Origin: Marinilabiliales bacterium
Lineage (GTDB): Bacteria > Bacteroidota > Bacteroidia > Bacteroidales > DTU049
Direction of reading: 5' to 3'
NCBI GenBank assembly: GCA_002869435.1
Contig: PKSX01000055.1
Span: 1 to 38,696, forward strand
DNA: 38,696 nt
The position numbers were made by a program, and so were the translations under genes. Position 1 is the first letter of the stretch. Each line of letters begins with the position of its first letter. The notes below the pieces were generated by a model. The model was not told where the DNA came from, did not search any database, and worked only from the letters and a program-made list of their open reading frames with translations. Below are positions 17,686 to 27,372 of this stretch, piece after piece.

Positions 17686-19908
17686 TTATTCTCTGCCCTC
17701 AATAATCTTCCCTGCCTTGATCAGCACTTCGTCGAAGCCATTGAGGTAGCCGTACAGCGTAGGCCGAACTTCGTAGTCGGGTACGATACCTACGCCCTGG
17801 GTTTCGCCACCATCAGGGTAATACACACCTATACCGGTGAACTGCGTAACCATATTGCCCGGAAGTACAATTTTACTGACATTGCCATCGGCACCTGCTG
17901 TTGTACTTCCAACCACAACAGCATGGGGTGCAGCCCTGAATGCCATGGCGTGATATTCGGCGCTGCTTTGGGTTTGTTCATTTACAAGAATACAGATAAT
18001 ACCAGGATAAGGAGGCTTAATTTTGCCTGTTTTAACCGGTTTTGTATATGTAAACCAGCCGGGGTTTGACTTGGTGTTATTGGTAAATTTGGCAAACTCA
18101 GCAGGCTTTTTATTGAAATACTGTGACAGGGTAAAAACAGTAAATGCAGACGGGTAGCAACGAATATCAATAATTATTCCCTGAGTGGCTCTGAAATCCC
18201 TCATAACATTGGGAACATCGCGGGCTTGTAATGATCCAAGATAAACATATCCAATATTATCAGACAGAAATCTCCATGCGGGCTGTGATGAGGTGGTGCT
18301 TTCATTTGCGAATGCGGAGGGAGAATGACAGGATACACTAACCGATTTTGTTATGCCTTGCCGTTCAAAAGTAACATTAACCCCTCTGTTATTACTTCTT
18401 AAAAGCAGGTTTGCAATTTTCCTGAGTTTTGCATCGTGGTTGGATGCCGGCACATACGGTGCGAGGCGGTTTATCATATCACGAACATTTTCACCGTTCA
18501 CATCAATAATAATATCACCTGGTTCCAGGCCGTCTTCCATTCCAAGTTTTTCATTCAAATACCCCGTAACAACAGGTCTTCCTTCTATAAACGAAAGTTT
18601 GTATGCCGAGAAATTTCTGCCGAAATAGTTTTCCACTGCATCACTTTCGAGGTATCCATGAGTGTCATTGATTTTTGAAACCAGTTTTAAAACAAGAAGA
18701 GAATAAGACACTTCGTCTCCCACCGCCAGAAATTCCGGGATAAACTCTTCAAGCGCATCCGACCATTTACCTTCAATCAAATAGGGATACGGGTAGAAAT
18801 ATTGTATGGCATTCCAGTACCTGAACAAAGTAAGAAGGCGAAATCCGTCATCGGGAAGATCTATCCATGGATATGGATTTTCATGCAAAAAGACAGGATT
18901 TCCAACACCATTTTTCAGTGTGAAATAATAATGGTCATTGGGTCTTTTGGCCAATTGTACAGCCTGCAATTTCAAACTGAGTTCTTCTCCCAGCAGGTCT
19001 TTATCTTTGATCCAGCTTAAATCCGGAAGCAGGCGGGTATTTTTGTTCATTTTCGGCAACTTTGATTTGCCGCTCAGTTCGCCGAGAGAATCCACCCAGG
19101 CACAAAGCAATGCATTTCGGGTTTCAATATCGGGAGCTGCCAAATAACCGGGCATAAATCTAAACAGCTCATAATCCCAATTGTACTGTCCTTCGGCAAT
19201 GGCCGGGTGATAATATTTGAGGAAACCCCAGACACGACCCAAGAGGGCAAGGTTTTTCACTTGTACATCAGTGGGGTCTTCAATATCAATTTCGCTGCCA
19301 TCGGTAAAAGCGGTGTCTTTATCTGCAGGATACAATTTTACTTTTTTGGGATCTGCCAGCAAATAAGATTTTCCATCAACAAGCAATTCAATTTCATCGG
19401 CCCATAATTCTCCTCCCCCTTTCAATATTACACCAACATAGACCATGGTAGCCTGCTCAGGCAAACTGGTATTGAGGGTGGAGTTCTTTTTCCAATCTAA
19501 TGAGCCGGTAAAACCAATTGATTTGTGATTGCTAAGACTGATAACGCCCTCTGGCCCGTCAATACGCATAAAAACAGATGCATATCCGTTTTTATCAACG
19601 TCTTTACACTTGATAACAGCATTGGTTTGAATTTTATCGCCTGCAAAGGTTACAGGGATTGCAAAGACAAGGGCTCCAAAATCGCTGTTTGAGGCTTCAT
19701 CACCTTTGAAAAGGTGTAAAGACTGATTTCCCTCGTACGTTAAATCGGTTTGAATTTCAGCTCTATAATTGCTCCCCCAGAACACAGACTGTGAGGGCAG
19801 TGTTTCCCCGGCCTCGGTTTTCTCGAAATTAAAATCGAATTCTGCATGCTGAGCGAGAAGTAAGATACTTGATAAAGAAACGAATAGGGATAGAACTGCT
19901 TTTTTCAT
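17686..19908 (-). CDS. S41 family (C-terminal processing-like) peptidase with PDZ-like domain
   Basis: Signal peptide; LEPGDIIIDVNGENV (PDZ); GIIIDIRCYP, ICILVNEQTQSSAEYHAMAFRA (catalytic Ser region), VVGSTTAGADGNVSKIVLP. Confidence 0.85.
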   Translation of the reverse strand: MKKAVLSLFVSLSSILLLAQHAEFDFNFEKTEAGETLPSQSVFWGSNYRAEIQTDLTYEGNQSLHLFKGDEASNSDFGALVFAIPVTFAGDKIQTNAVIKCKDVDKNGYASVFMRIDGPEGVISLSNHKSIGFTGSLDWKKNSTLNTSLPEQATMVYVGVILKGGGELWADEIELLVDGKSYLLADPKKVKLYPADKDTAFTDGSEIDIEDPTDVQVKNLALLGRVWGFLKYYHPAIAEGQYNWDYELFRFMPGYLAAPDIETRNALLCAWVDSLGELSGKSKLPKMNKNTRLLPDLSWIKDKDLLGEELSLKLQAVQLAKRPNDHYYFTLKNGVGNPVFLHENPYPWIDLPDDGFRLLTLFRYWNAIQYFYPYPYLIEGKWSDALEEFIPEFLAVGDEVSYSLLVLKLVSKINDTHGYLESDAVENYFGRNFSAYKLSFIEGRPVVTGYLNEKLGMEDGLEPGDIIIDVNGENVRDMINRLAPYVPASNHDAKLRKIANLLLRSNNRGVNVTFERQGITKSVSVSCHSPSAFANESTTSSQPAWRFLSDNIGYVYLGSLQARDVPNVMRDFRATQGIIIDIRCYPSAFTVFTLSQYFNKKPAEFAKFTNNTKSNPGWFTYTKPVKTGKIKPPYPGIICILVNEQTQSSAEYHAMAFRAAPHAVVVGSTTAGADGNVSKIVLPGNMVTQFTGIGVYYPDGGETQGVGIVPDYEVRPTLYGYLNGFDEVLIKAGKIIEGRE

Positions 19909-19990
19909 ATTGCGATGTTTATGCTAAACAAATATAATGGGAAAATATTGAAAAATATTGCCAATTTGAAAAAATATATTGACTCGCTTT

Positions 19991-21004
19991 TTAGTGTTTT
20001 TTAGCCACGAATAATCTTTTGAAAAACGATTTTTTATTGCCGGTTTTTGGGGTAGTCTGTTGATATGACTCGGCTATAACATCCTGAACAGAACCATGTT
20101 TCTGAAATACTGTTTCACAATAAGGACAGGCATTATTGGTTTTCGGGTCGAAAGAGGCGCCGCAATTGTGGCATTTAATCATGGCATTTTTGAGTTCGTT
20201 GAGGGTTCCGCAGTTTTCGCAAAGTGTTGTTGATGCGCCCTCTGGAATCTGTAATGTTTCTGAACAAACTATGCATGGGTAATCGGAAAGATTTACATCG
20301 TCTATCTCGATAAATTTTTCTTCCATACCCAGGTATTCTACAATTTTTTCGGCAATATCGAGATCGTAAGATTGAATAAACGCCTGGAGTGACATATCCA
20401 TTAGAACCTCTTTGCTTTGAATGGCAGCGGGTTCAGGATGAAGAGCCATACATTCAAGATTACTATCGCGATCAACAGAATCAGAAATGTACTTCACATA
20501 GGCGTCGATCATTTTTTTGAAGTTATCATCAAACTCATAAATGGTTCTTCCATTTTCAAAACGATAGGTCAGTTCCTGCGGGTTATATATTTCATCCGGA
20601 TTTACATACCTTTTTCTGAGGAATTCCTCATCGACAATCTCGTCATAATATGCCTTATAGAAGTTCAGATATTTCTTTTGAAAGGAGCTTTGTTTTCCTT
20701 TAGGACCATGGCGCATGGGAAAGATTTTAAACTCCGTCTCATGAAATTGCAATTGTGTACGCTTATACCCTTCCACATCAAGGGCTTTTCCCAGATTGAA
20801 TGATTCAGTAGCGAGAGCGGTATATCGCTGCACTTCGGGCGAATTCATGTTTTCGCGGGTAAAGACGGTAATGTTTTCTTTTGCTGCTGCTTTCATATCA
20901 AAGCCGAGCCAGTTTCCGCAATAATCGCAATAAATATACATGTGTTTGGGCTCGGTAACTTTATGGCTACCGCAAACGGTGCATTTAATACTTCTTACCA
21001 GCAT
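19991..21004 (-). CDS. Cytoplasmic protein with zinc ribbons at both ends
   Basis: N-terminal CTVC...CDYC; C-terminal CIVC...CENC and CHNC...CPYC. Confidence 0.7.
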   Translation of the reverse strand: MLVRSIKCTVCGSHKVTEPKHMYIYCDYCGNWLGFDMKAAAKENITVFTRENMNSPEVQRYTALATESFNLGKALDVEGYKRTQLQFHETEFKIFPMRHGPKGKQSSFQKKYLNFYKAYYDEIVDEEFLRKRYVNPDEIYNPQELTYRFENGRTIYEFDDNFKKMIDAYVKYISDSVDRDSNLECMALHPEPAAIQSKEVLMDMSLQAFIQSYDLDIAEKIVEYLGMEEKFIEIDDVNLSDYPCIVCSETLQIPEGASTTLCENCGTLNELKNAMIKCHNCGASFDPKTNNACPYCETVFQKHGSVQDVIAESYQQTTPKTGNKKSFFKRLFVAKKH

Positions 21005-21154
21005 ATCTTTTTTTTGTAAATATATGAAAAAATGGGGGTTTCTGTTGCCGCCCCTCCCGCCTGCCCTTGCTGATTAGATTCTGGTCATTTTTGGGAGAGT
21101 GAAGGTAGGGAAAATTGGTGGGAAAACCAAGTTGTGGTAGAACATTTGCTAGTT

Positions 21155-21181
21155 TCGGCACAGGCGGAATCTGCACCGAGG
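21155..21181. repeat. 27-nt imperfect palindromic repeat, copy B
   Basis: TCGGCACAGGCGGAATCTGCACCGAGG; the six differences from copy A are all transitions. Confidence 0.7.
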
Positions 21182-21263
21182 GGGAGAAAAACCTATCAGG
21201 TTTGTGAGGGTTTTTCGAAATTAACCGTACTACGAGTTTTGAGTGTGAATGTGAGAGTGAATG

Positions 21264-21313
21264 AAAAACAGTGTGATCGTGTTCACTCTCGCTCTCACTC
21301 TCACACTGTTTTT
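21264..21313 (-). terminator. Large hairpin immediately 3' of tRNA-Leu
   Basis: AAAAACAGTGTGA (21264-21276) and TCACACTGTTTTT (21301-21313), 13-nt perfect arms with 24-nt loop. Confidence 0.6.
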
Positions 21314-21314
21314 G

Positions 21315-21398
21315 TACTCGAGGCGGGACTTGAACCCGCACGGCCCGAAGGCCACAGGATTTTAAGTCCGGCGTGTCTACCAATTCCACCACTCGAGC
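21315..21398 (-). tRNA. tRNA-Leu (anticodon TAA), no encoded CCA
   Basis: GCTCGAGTGGTGGAATTGGTAGACACGCCGGACTTAAAATCCTGTGGCCTTCGGGCCGTGCGGGTTCAAGTCCCGCCTCGAGTA; long variable arm. Confidence 0.95.
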
Positions 21399-21417
21399 AT
21401 TAATCCTGTTAAGAAAA

Positions 21418-21440
21418 AACGAAGTTTTCCAACTTCGTTT
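21418..21440 (-). terminator. Intrinsic terminator/attenuator between tRNA-Gly and tRNA-Leu
   Basis: Minus strand AACGAAGTT-GGAAA-ACTTCGTT-type stem (AACGAAGTT/AACTTCGTT arms) followed by TTTT. Confidence 0.75.
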
Positions 21441-21441
21441 C

Positions 21442-21517
<76 letters not shown>

Positions 21518-21644
21518 AATAGGGCTGCAAATATAAAACATATTTTTTTATCCGCAAAAAAATAAAAAAAATCAAGCATTTTATGAAAACAAGGTGTTTC
21601 GGCCGGATTTTTGGTGCATCTGCATATTGATAAAAACGAAACTT

Positions 21645-22121
21645 ATGAAATTTTTCTTTTTCAGCTTGTTCTGTGTAGCCGGATTATCTCTGTTTGCGCA
21701 AAATGTTAGTGTGCCTTTCACCAATGACAACAGCAATGGAAATAACCCTGTAAACAATGATGTTTCGCAGGTTGAGCCCAATGCCGAACAACAGGTTGCT
21801 CCTCAGAACTATAATCCTGTGCAAAACAATATTCCCAACAATATAAATGAAGGCAATGTTGTGCAAACCCAGCAGGTGCAGGTGCAGCAAACCCCGCAGA
21901 ATTCTAATCCGGGAAATATTAATAGCTCACGCGGTACATCTAACAGAAGCAGCTATAGCGGAGGAAGTGTATCTATGGGAAGTGGCAAAAAACACAATAA
22001 AGGTTTTTTCAAATCCTTTGGAAAGAACATAGAGAAGTTTTTCTACAAGAAAAAAGGCAAAAAGAAATGGCGCCGCAAATCCAGCAGAAACAAGAAATCT
22101 ATTTTACGCTGTTTCGGATAA
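21645..22121 (+). CDS. Secreted N/Q-rich protein with polybasic C-terminus
   Basis: Signal peptide MKFFFFSLFCVAGLSLFAQ; Asn/Gln-rich middle; KKHNKGFFKSFGKNIEKFFYKKKGKKKWRRKSSRNKK tail. Confidence 0.65.
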   Translation: MKFFFFSLFCVAGLSLFAQNVSVPFTNDNSNGNNPVNNDVSQVEPNAEQQVAPQNYNPVQNNIPNNINEGNVVQTQQVQVQQTPQNSNPGNINSSRGTSNRSSYSGGSVSMGSGKKHNKGFFKSFGKNIEKFFYKKKGKKKWRRKSSRNKKSILRCFG

Positions 22122-22124
22122 GAA

Positions 22125-23210
22125 TTAGTCGAGCTTGCCGCTCACAAATTCTCTTAATTGTGCTCCTCTGATATTTTTGGCCAGAATTTTATAGTTTGTG
22201 CCATCGATAACAAACATTGAAGGAATAGACCCTACACCATACAGAGCCGCCGCACTGCTTTTCCATCCTTTCAAATCACTTACATGAGGCCATGTGAGTT
22301 TATCGCTTGAAATGGCACGAACCCATGCAGCTGAATCCTTATCGAGTGAAACCCCAAAAATTTCAAGCCCTTTTTCGTGATAATCGGCATAGAGGCTTAC
22401 CATATTTGGATTTTCTGCACGACAGGGGCGACACCATGATGCCCAGAAATCGATGATGATTATTTTTGCATCCTTTATGGAATAGAGATTCATTTCTTCG
22501 CCTTCAGGTGTAAGCTGTGTGAAATCAGGAGCTACAGAGCCAATGGCAGTAGCTTTATTGCTCACCACTTTATTGTGCAGACCCTGTATGGCTGGGTGAT
22601 CAGGAAAATTTTGACTTAGCAAGGAATCCACTTCCTCGTACAAAGGGAAATACATATCGATATTAAGCTGTTCGATAAAGAATAAAGCTGCCAGCGAGCC
22701 CGCTTTTTCCTTTATTTTTCCCTCGAGATATACGTTTTTCTCATCATCTATGGCAAAATAATCGGCTTCAATTTGCTTTCTCTCTTCCGCACTTGCCGTT
22801 TGATAAGCAGTATTTAAGCTATCCTGCTTCATATTGAACCCCATAAGTCCGTCTTGCACCTCATACACAAATTCTGTATTTGGTGATCCTTCAATAACCG
22901 GCAAGCTGCCCATATTCTCAGGATCAAGTGTCAAATTGATTTTTTCACCCGGATTGATAACAAGTGCCAGAAAATTCTGACCGGACAAACTCAGCTTAAA
23001 GATTTCCTCTTTCTCCACATCGAAAGTAAAAGAGAATTTATTGTCGCTGATTTCTGCTGTTTGTTTAAAAGCAGCCGGATTTAAATAATTTTCAAGTACA
23101 ATTGATGTACCTGTGGGCTCACCGGAAAAAGATCCGTTAATGGTCACGGTATTTTGACTAAATAATGTCAGGTGAGCTATAGCTAGTACAAAGACTGATA
23201 AAAACTTCAT
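22125..23210 (-). CDS. TlpA-like thiol-disulfide oxidoreductase with DUF4369-like N-terminus
   Basis: Signal peptide; IIIDFWASWCRPCRAENPNMVSLYADYHEKGLEIFGVSLD; GVGSIPSMFVIDG. Confidence 0.9.
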   Translation of the reverse strand: MKFLSVFVLAIAHLTLFSQNTVTINGSFSGEPTGTSIVLENYLNPAAFKQTAEISDNKFSFTFDVEKEEIFKLSLSGQNFLALVINPGEKINLTLDPENMGSLPVIEGSPNTEFVYEVQDGLMGFNMKQDSLNTAYQTASAEERKQIEADYFAIDDEKNVYLEGKIKEKAGSLAALFFIEQLNIDMYFPLYEEVDSLLSQNFPDHPAIQGLHNKVVSNKATAIGSVAPDFTQLTPEGEEMNLYSIKDAKIIIIDFWASWCRPCRAENPNMVSLYADYHEKGLEIFGVSLDKDSAAWVRAISSDKLTWPHVSDLKGWKSSAAALYGVGSIPSMFVIDGTNYKILAKNIRGAQLREFVSGKLD

Positions 23211-23230
23211 GCTATTTATTTTTTTAGGTT

Positions 23231-23761
23231 TCAGACTGTGATTACATTATCCATGCGAATATCAGATTTTCCTGCAGGAATGAAATCGAAGTATTGCTCT
23301 GCAAAACACACGCCAATTTTTATTGCCTGCGTATTTGGCAGAAAACGATCATAATATGCCTTGCCTCTTCCCAATCTATTCATGTGTTTATCAAACGCCA
23401 ATCCCGGTACAAGTATTATGTCAATATCACGATAACTTGTAAAAACCGGCCCGGTAGGTTCAAGAATTCCATATGTTTCTTCCCGCTTCCATTCACCGTT
23501 ATATGCAACTACCTCAATATGTTCGCCATTAATTCTTGGAAGTAGAAGTGTTTTGGATTTGAAAATAATATTATTGAAACCCTGCAATTGCACCTCATCT
23601 GCAAGCGGGCTGAATGACATAATGGTTTTTGCATCCAAAAACCGCTGATCATGGGCAATCTCAGAAACAAGCCCTTCGGATCTGGCCATTTTGTCAGGTA
23701 TTTCCCTGATAACGGACTTCATTTTCTTTCTGAATGCTTTTTTTTCTTCGATCAGAGTCAT
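23231..23761 (-). CDS. 5-formyltetrahydrofolate cyclo-ligase
   Basis: IDIILVPGLAFDKHMNRLGRGKAYYDRFLPN; IKIGVCFAEQ. Confidence 0.92.
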   Translation of the reverse strand: MTLIEEKKAFRKKMKSVIREIPDKMARSEGLVSEIAHDQRFLDAKTIMSFSPLADEVQLQGFNNIIFKSKTLLLPRINGEHIEVVAYNGEWKREETYGILEPTGPVFTSYRDIDIILVPGLAFDKHMNRLGRGKAYYDRFLPNTQAIKIGVCFAEQYFDFIPAGKSDIRMDNVITV

Positions 23762-23763
23762 AG

Positions 23764-25722
23764 TTATTTTATAATCACCCGGTTCAGTTGCTCTTTATTG
23801 ATTTTAATTTCGAGTTGTTTCAGCTTATTATATTCCACCATTAAAAGAGCCATTTCCTCTTCATCCGGTTTTTGATTGAACTTTACATTAATTTCATCAA
23901 TGCGTTTTCTGACAATGAGTTGCTGAAACTCGAGCATTGAACTGTCAACCACCGACATAAATATCTGCTCATTATTGCCCTTATGCTGAACAAAAACCTG
24001 ATGTTTCAGTTCCCAGTTGGGGCTTAAGCTGTATTGCTCATCCAACAGATCAGCAACATAGGCAACCAGATCTGGAGAAAGAGTGTGAAACAACTGGGAA
24101 GAATCAATTCTTCCGTCATCGGCAAATTGCTTTTTACACAATTCAAAAAGCTGAATATTCTTTTGGTTTTTAAACGTGAGTTCCTCTTCTTCAATTTGTT
24201 TAAAAATAAATTCGGCTGTTGACATATTAATCTCTACGGGAACACCGTCTTCGTTATTCTCAAAAAAAGATAATTCTATATTCCCATCATTCAGTATCAG
24301 CTGAATTAATTTACGTTCGGCTTCTACCAATAGTTCATCTGTATTGCGCAAGAGGCTTTGCGTTTCCTTTTTCTCTTCCGGAATATCAATTTGCTGTTCT
24401 TCGTCTCTTTGAATTTTCTGCCTTGCATTGGTTCGCAGGACCTTATTCATTTCAAAAACAAGATCTTTTTCGGCAATATTAAAACGAAGACTACAATCCT
24501 TTATGAATTCAGAACGTGTAATTGGTTCCGGCACTGCAGCAATACTGGCCACAATATCTCTTATCGCATTTGCTCGTTCAACAGGGTCTCGACCTGCATC
24601 ACCAAGCAGGTTTTCAGCCTTAAATATGATGAAATTAGAAGCCTTGGTCTTCAGGAAATCCTTTAGCTCTGAGGAGCTGTGTGACCTTGCATAAGAATCA
24701 GGATCCTCCCCCTCGGGGAACATCACAACTTTTACATTCATTCCTTCGGAAAGGATCATATCAATCGCCCGGAATGAGGCCTTGATACCTGCAGAATCGC
24801 CATCGTACAAAATGGTGATATTTGGTGTAAAGCGCCTGATGGCCCTGATCTGCCCCTGCGTTAAACTGGTACCACTGGAAGCAACAACATTTTCCACCCC
24901 GGCCTGATGCAGAGAAATTACATCGGTATAGCCTTCGGCAAGAAAACAAAGATTCTCTTTTACAACAGCATTTTTAGCAAAGTAAATTCCGTACAGGACT
25001 TCACTTTTACGGTAAATGGGTGTTTCGGGCGAATTCAGATATTTTGCAATCGTTTTTTCAGTTCGCATTGTACGACCGCCAAACGCAAGAACCCGGCCAC
25101 TGGCACTATGAATGGGAAATATTACACGGTCGCGGAATCGATCATTTTTTCTTTCTTCGGTTACGAGTCCGTTTTTAATCAGAACTTCCTCTTTAAAACC
25201 CTGTTTTTGTGCATGTTTTGACAATGCATCGTATTCAGGCGGAGAATACCCCAGCTGAAATTTCTTTATTATGGCGTCGCTAAAACCGCGCTCTCTGAAA
25301 TAGCTCAATCCAATGGTCTGACCCTTTTGTGTCTCCCACAACTGCTGAATGAACCATTTTGAGGTGAAGTCATGAACAAAATAAGATTGTTCTTCCTCGC
25401 TTCTTTTCAGTTCATATTCTTCATCCGGCTGCTCCTCAACAATATCAATCCCATATTTTTTTGCGAGATATCGCAATGCCTCAGGATAAGTGTAATGCTC
25501 GTGCTCCATCATGAAGCTAACCGCATTACCAGCTTTGCCGCAACCAAAACACTTATATATTCCTTTTGCGGGAGCTACTGTAAACGAAGGGGTTTTTTCA
25601 TTATGAAAAGGACAAAGGCCAAACATATTGGCACCTCTTTTCTTAAGGGTCACATAATCACCAATCACATCTTCAATGCGAACGGCGTCTAGAATTCGTG
25701 CTATGTCCTCTTTTCTTATCAT
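23764..25722 (-). CDS. dnaG: DNA primase
   Basis: CPFHNEKTPSFTVAPAKGIYKCFGCGKAGNAVSFMMEHE zinc finger; LAEGYTDVISLHQAGVENVVASSGTSLTQGQ TOPRIM. Confidence 0.97.
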   Translation of the reverse strand: MIRKEDIARILDAVRIEDVIGDYVTLKKRGANMFGLCPFHNEKTPSFTVAPAKGIYKCFGCGKAGNAVSFMMEHEHYTYPEALRYLAKKYGIDIVEEQPDEEYELKRSEEEQSYFVHDFTSKWFIQQLWETQKGQTIGLSYFRERGFSDAIIKKFQLGYSPPEYDALSKHAQKQGFKEEVLIKNGLVTEERKNDRFRDRVIFPIHSASGRVLAFGGRTMRTEKTIAKYLNSPETPIYRKSEVLYGIYFAKNAVVKENLCFLAEGYTDVISLHQAGVENVVASSGTSLTQGQIRAIRRFTPNITILYDGDSAGIKASFRAIDMILSEGMNVKVVMFPEGEDPDSYARSHSSSELKDFLKTKASNFIIFKAENLLGDAGRDPVERANAIRDIVASIAAVPEPITRSEFIKDCSLRFNIAEKDLVFEMNKVLRTNARQKIQRDEEQQIDIPEEKKETQSLLRNTDELLVEAERKLIQLILNDGNIELSFFENNEDGVPVEINMSTAEFIFKQIEEEELTFKNQKNIQLFELCKKQFADDGRIDSSQLFHTLSPDLVAYVADLLDEQYSLSPNWELKHQVFVQHKGNNEQIFMSVVDSSMLEFQQLIVRKRIDEINVKFNQKPDEEEMALLMVEYNKLKQLEIKINKEQLNRVIIK

Positions 25723-25808
25723 AATTCAGGAAGAACAAAAATATAACAAATTTGTGTCTTTTTAAGTGTTCAGGATTTAAATCTGTTCCAATCCGAAGAA
25801 ATAATTGC

Positions 25809-25816
25809 TATTTTTG
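25809..25816 (+). promoter_or_regulatory. -7 box TATTTTTG 5 nt before the ATG (possible leaderless start)
   Basis: Matches TAnnTTTG; weak -33. Confidence 0.4.
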
Positions 25817-25821
25817 TCTGT

Positions 25822-27372
25822 ATGCTGAAAACTCTGCTCTATATCGTTTTTATTGTTTCGATTTCCTTATGCGGAGTCAATGCTTCAGCACAGGATTATT
25901 CCGAAATTCACAAAAAATATTTCCGTTATAAAAAGCGTCTGGACAATTTTATCGTTTACGGCCGTGGACAGGGTCACGCGATTTTATCCGGTATCAGAAA
26001 CCGCGATGCATGGTTTAATCGTGATGGGGTTCCCAATTCCGGGGATGAAATATCAACACATACTTCCATTACTTTTGGACAGAGTTTTACCCGAACCGGC
26101 TTCCTTCTGGGTGCACTCTCGCTGGAATATGCTCTGTTTTCAAGGTCGGGAAATATGAAAGAAGCAGTAATTACTTTACGTCAAATTAATGATATTCTGG
26201 CTGCTTTTGAACGGTGCGACAATTGTGAAAGCGGGCCACCCTGGTATGGCAAAGACACACTTGACGGGTTCTATATCAGGGAAGATGTACCGGCCGTTCT
26301 TTCAGATTCGATGTATGAGGCATTAAACACACAGTGCAGTAATAAATTTCTGAAAGACAGAATCAATGACAATGAATTTGGGGTGCCTGCCAAAATATAT
26401 CAGAACCAGGTAGAGTGCATCGACATGTATAATGACCATATTGGGTTTTATTATACATATCGCTTTCCCAATGACCCCGGAATAACGTCTTTTTATGAGA
26501 GGGATGAAAAAGCAAGAAACTATTATACCAGTCAGAAGTTTACAAGTCAGGACGAAACAATAGGTGCACTTGTTGGTTTAACCCTTTGTATTGAAATTAT
26601 AGACGATAGTGCAACACGTAATAATGCTGCAGAGATTGCCCTAAGGATGATAAACTATCTGACCGGGTACAAATCAAATGGATCGACAAAGTGGTGGCGC
26701 CCGCAATTCCCTGACGGCACCATGCTTGGAAATTTCAATGGCGGAGAAGTTCGAGGGTTTGCCTTTCCCCTAAAACTACTTGCGCTGAAAATCATGGAGA
26801 AAACAGGTCTTGGTTCTGAATTCATTGGAATTGAAAAAGCCCCGTTTAACCCTACATATTTTGAGGGAGCAGAAATCACTTCTGTAACTGCAATTGGATA
26901 TGACCGATACAGCGCCCTGCCTTTTATGACCTGTCAAACGCTTGCCATGGCGGGTGAAAGCAGATTGTTTCACTCGATTGAAAAAGAGCTTCTTTATATC
27001 ACAAATAAATACAATTGGGACACATTTTTTCTGCTGCTTTATGCTGCAATTAATCATAAAAAAGAGGCTGAAATTTCCGGTCTCTACAATTACAGCAAAT
27101 TACTTCAGCAATTAGAGACAGCGCCTGCAAACGGACCATATAATTATTCAACAGGAAATGCCGGAGGTGTTAATGGCTGGGCTGCAGAATTTAAATGGTC
27201 TTCGACTGTTGAATCACAGAATGGTGAGCGTGCTGAAGGATGGAAACTGGGAAATTTTTCCGGTGTCGATTATTTGATTTTACATAATCTGGCTTGCTAT
27301 ATGCTTGATGATTATCGTGAAAGTTTCGTACATTACTGCCAAAATACTCCGAACTTAAATCAGTATGAATAA
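25822..27372 (+). CDS. Secreted protein of unknown function, possibly alpha/alpha-toroid-like
   Basis: Signal peptide; 516 aa mostly helical; no family recognised by eye; overlaps the next gene. Confidence 0.7.
   Translation: MLKTLLYIVFIVSISLCGVNASAQDYSEIHKKYFRYKKRLDNFIVYGRGQGHAILSGIRNRDAWFNRDGVPNSGDEISTHTSITFGQSFTRTGFLLGALSLEYALFSRSGNMKEAVITLRQINDILAAFERCDNCESGPPWYGKDTLDGFYIREDVPAVLSDSMYEALNTQCSNKFLKDRINDNEFGVPAKIYQNQVECIDMYNDHIGFYYTYRFPNDPGITSFYERDEKARNYYTSQKFTSQDETIGALVGLTLCIEIIDDSATRNNAAEIALRMINYLTGYKSNGSTKWWRPQFPDGTMLGNFNGGEVRGFAFPLKLLALKIMEKTGLGSEFIGIEKAPFNPTYFEGAEITSVTAIGYDRYSALPFMTCQTLAMAGESRLFHSIEKELLYITNKYNWDTFFLLLYAAINHKKEAEISGLYNYSKLLQQLETAPANGPYNYSTGNAGGVNGWAAEFKWSSTVESQNGERAEGWKLGNFSGVDYLILHNLACYMLDDYRESFVHYCQNTPNLNQYE

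Noticed and set aside
21241-21313. CRISPR or tandem-repeat gene
   Set aside because: Units are degenerate 6-mers inside a hairpin; too short and irregular.
21315-21398. tRNA-Leu pseudogene because of a C.U mismatch in the anticodon stem (CCGGA/TCCTG)
   Set aside because: All other arms, the T-loop and D-loop are intact. One mismatch is not enough to call it non-functional, although it could be compared with relatives.
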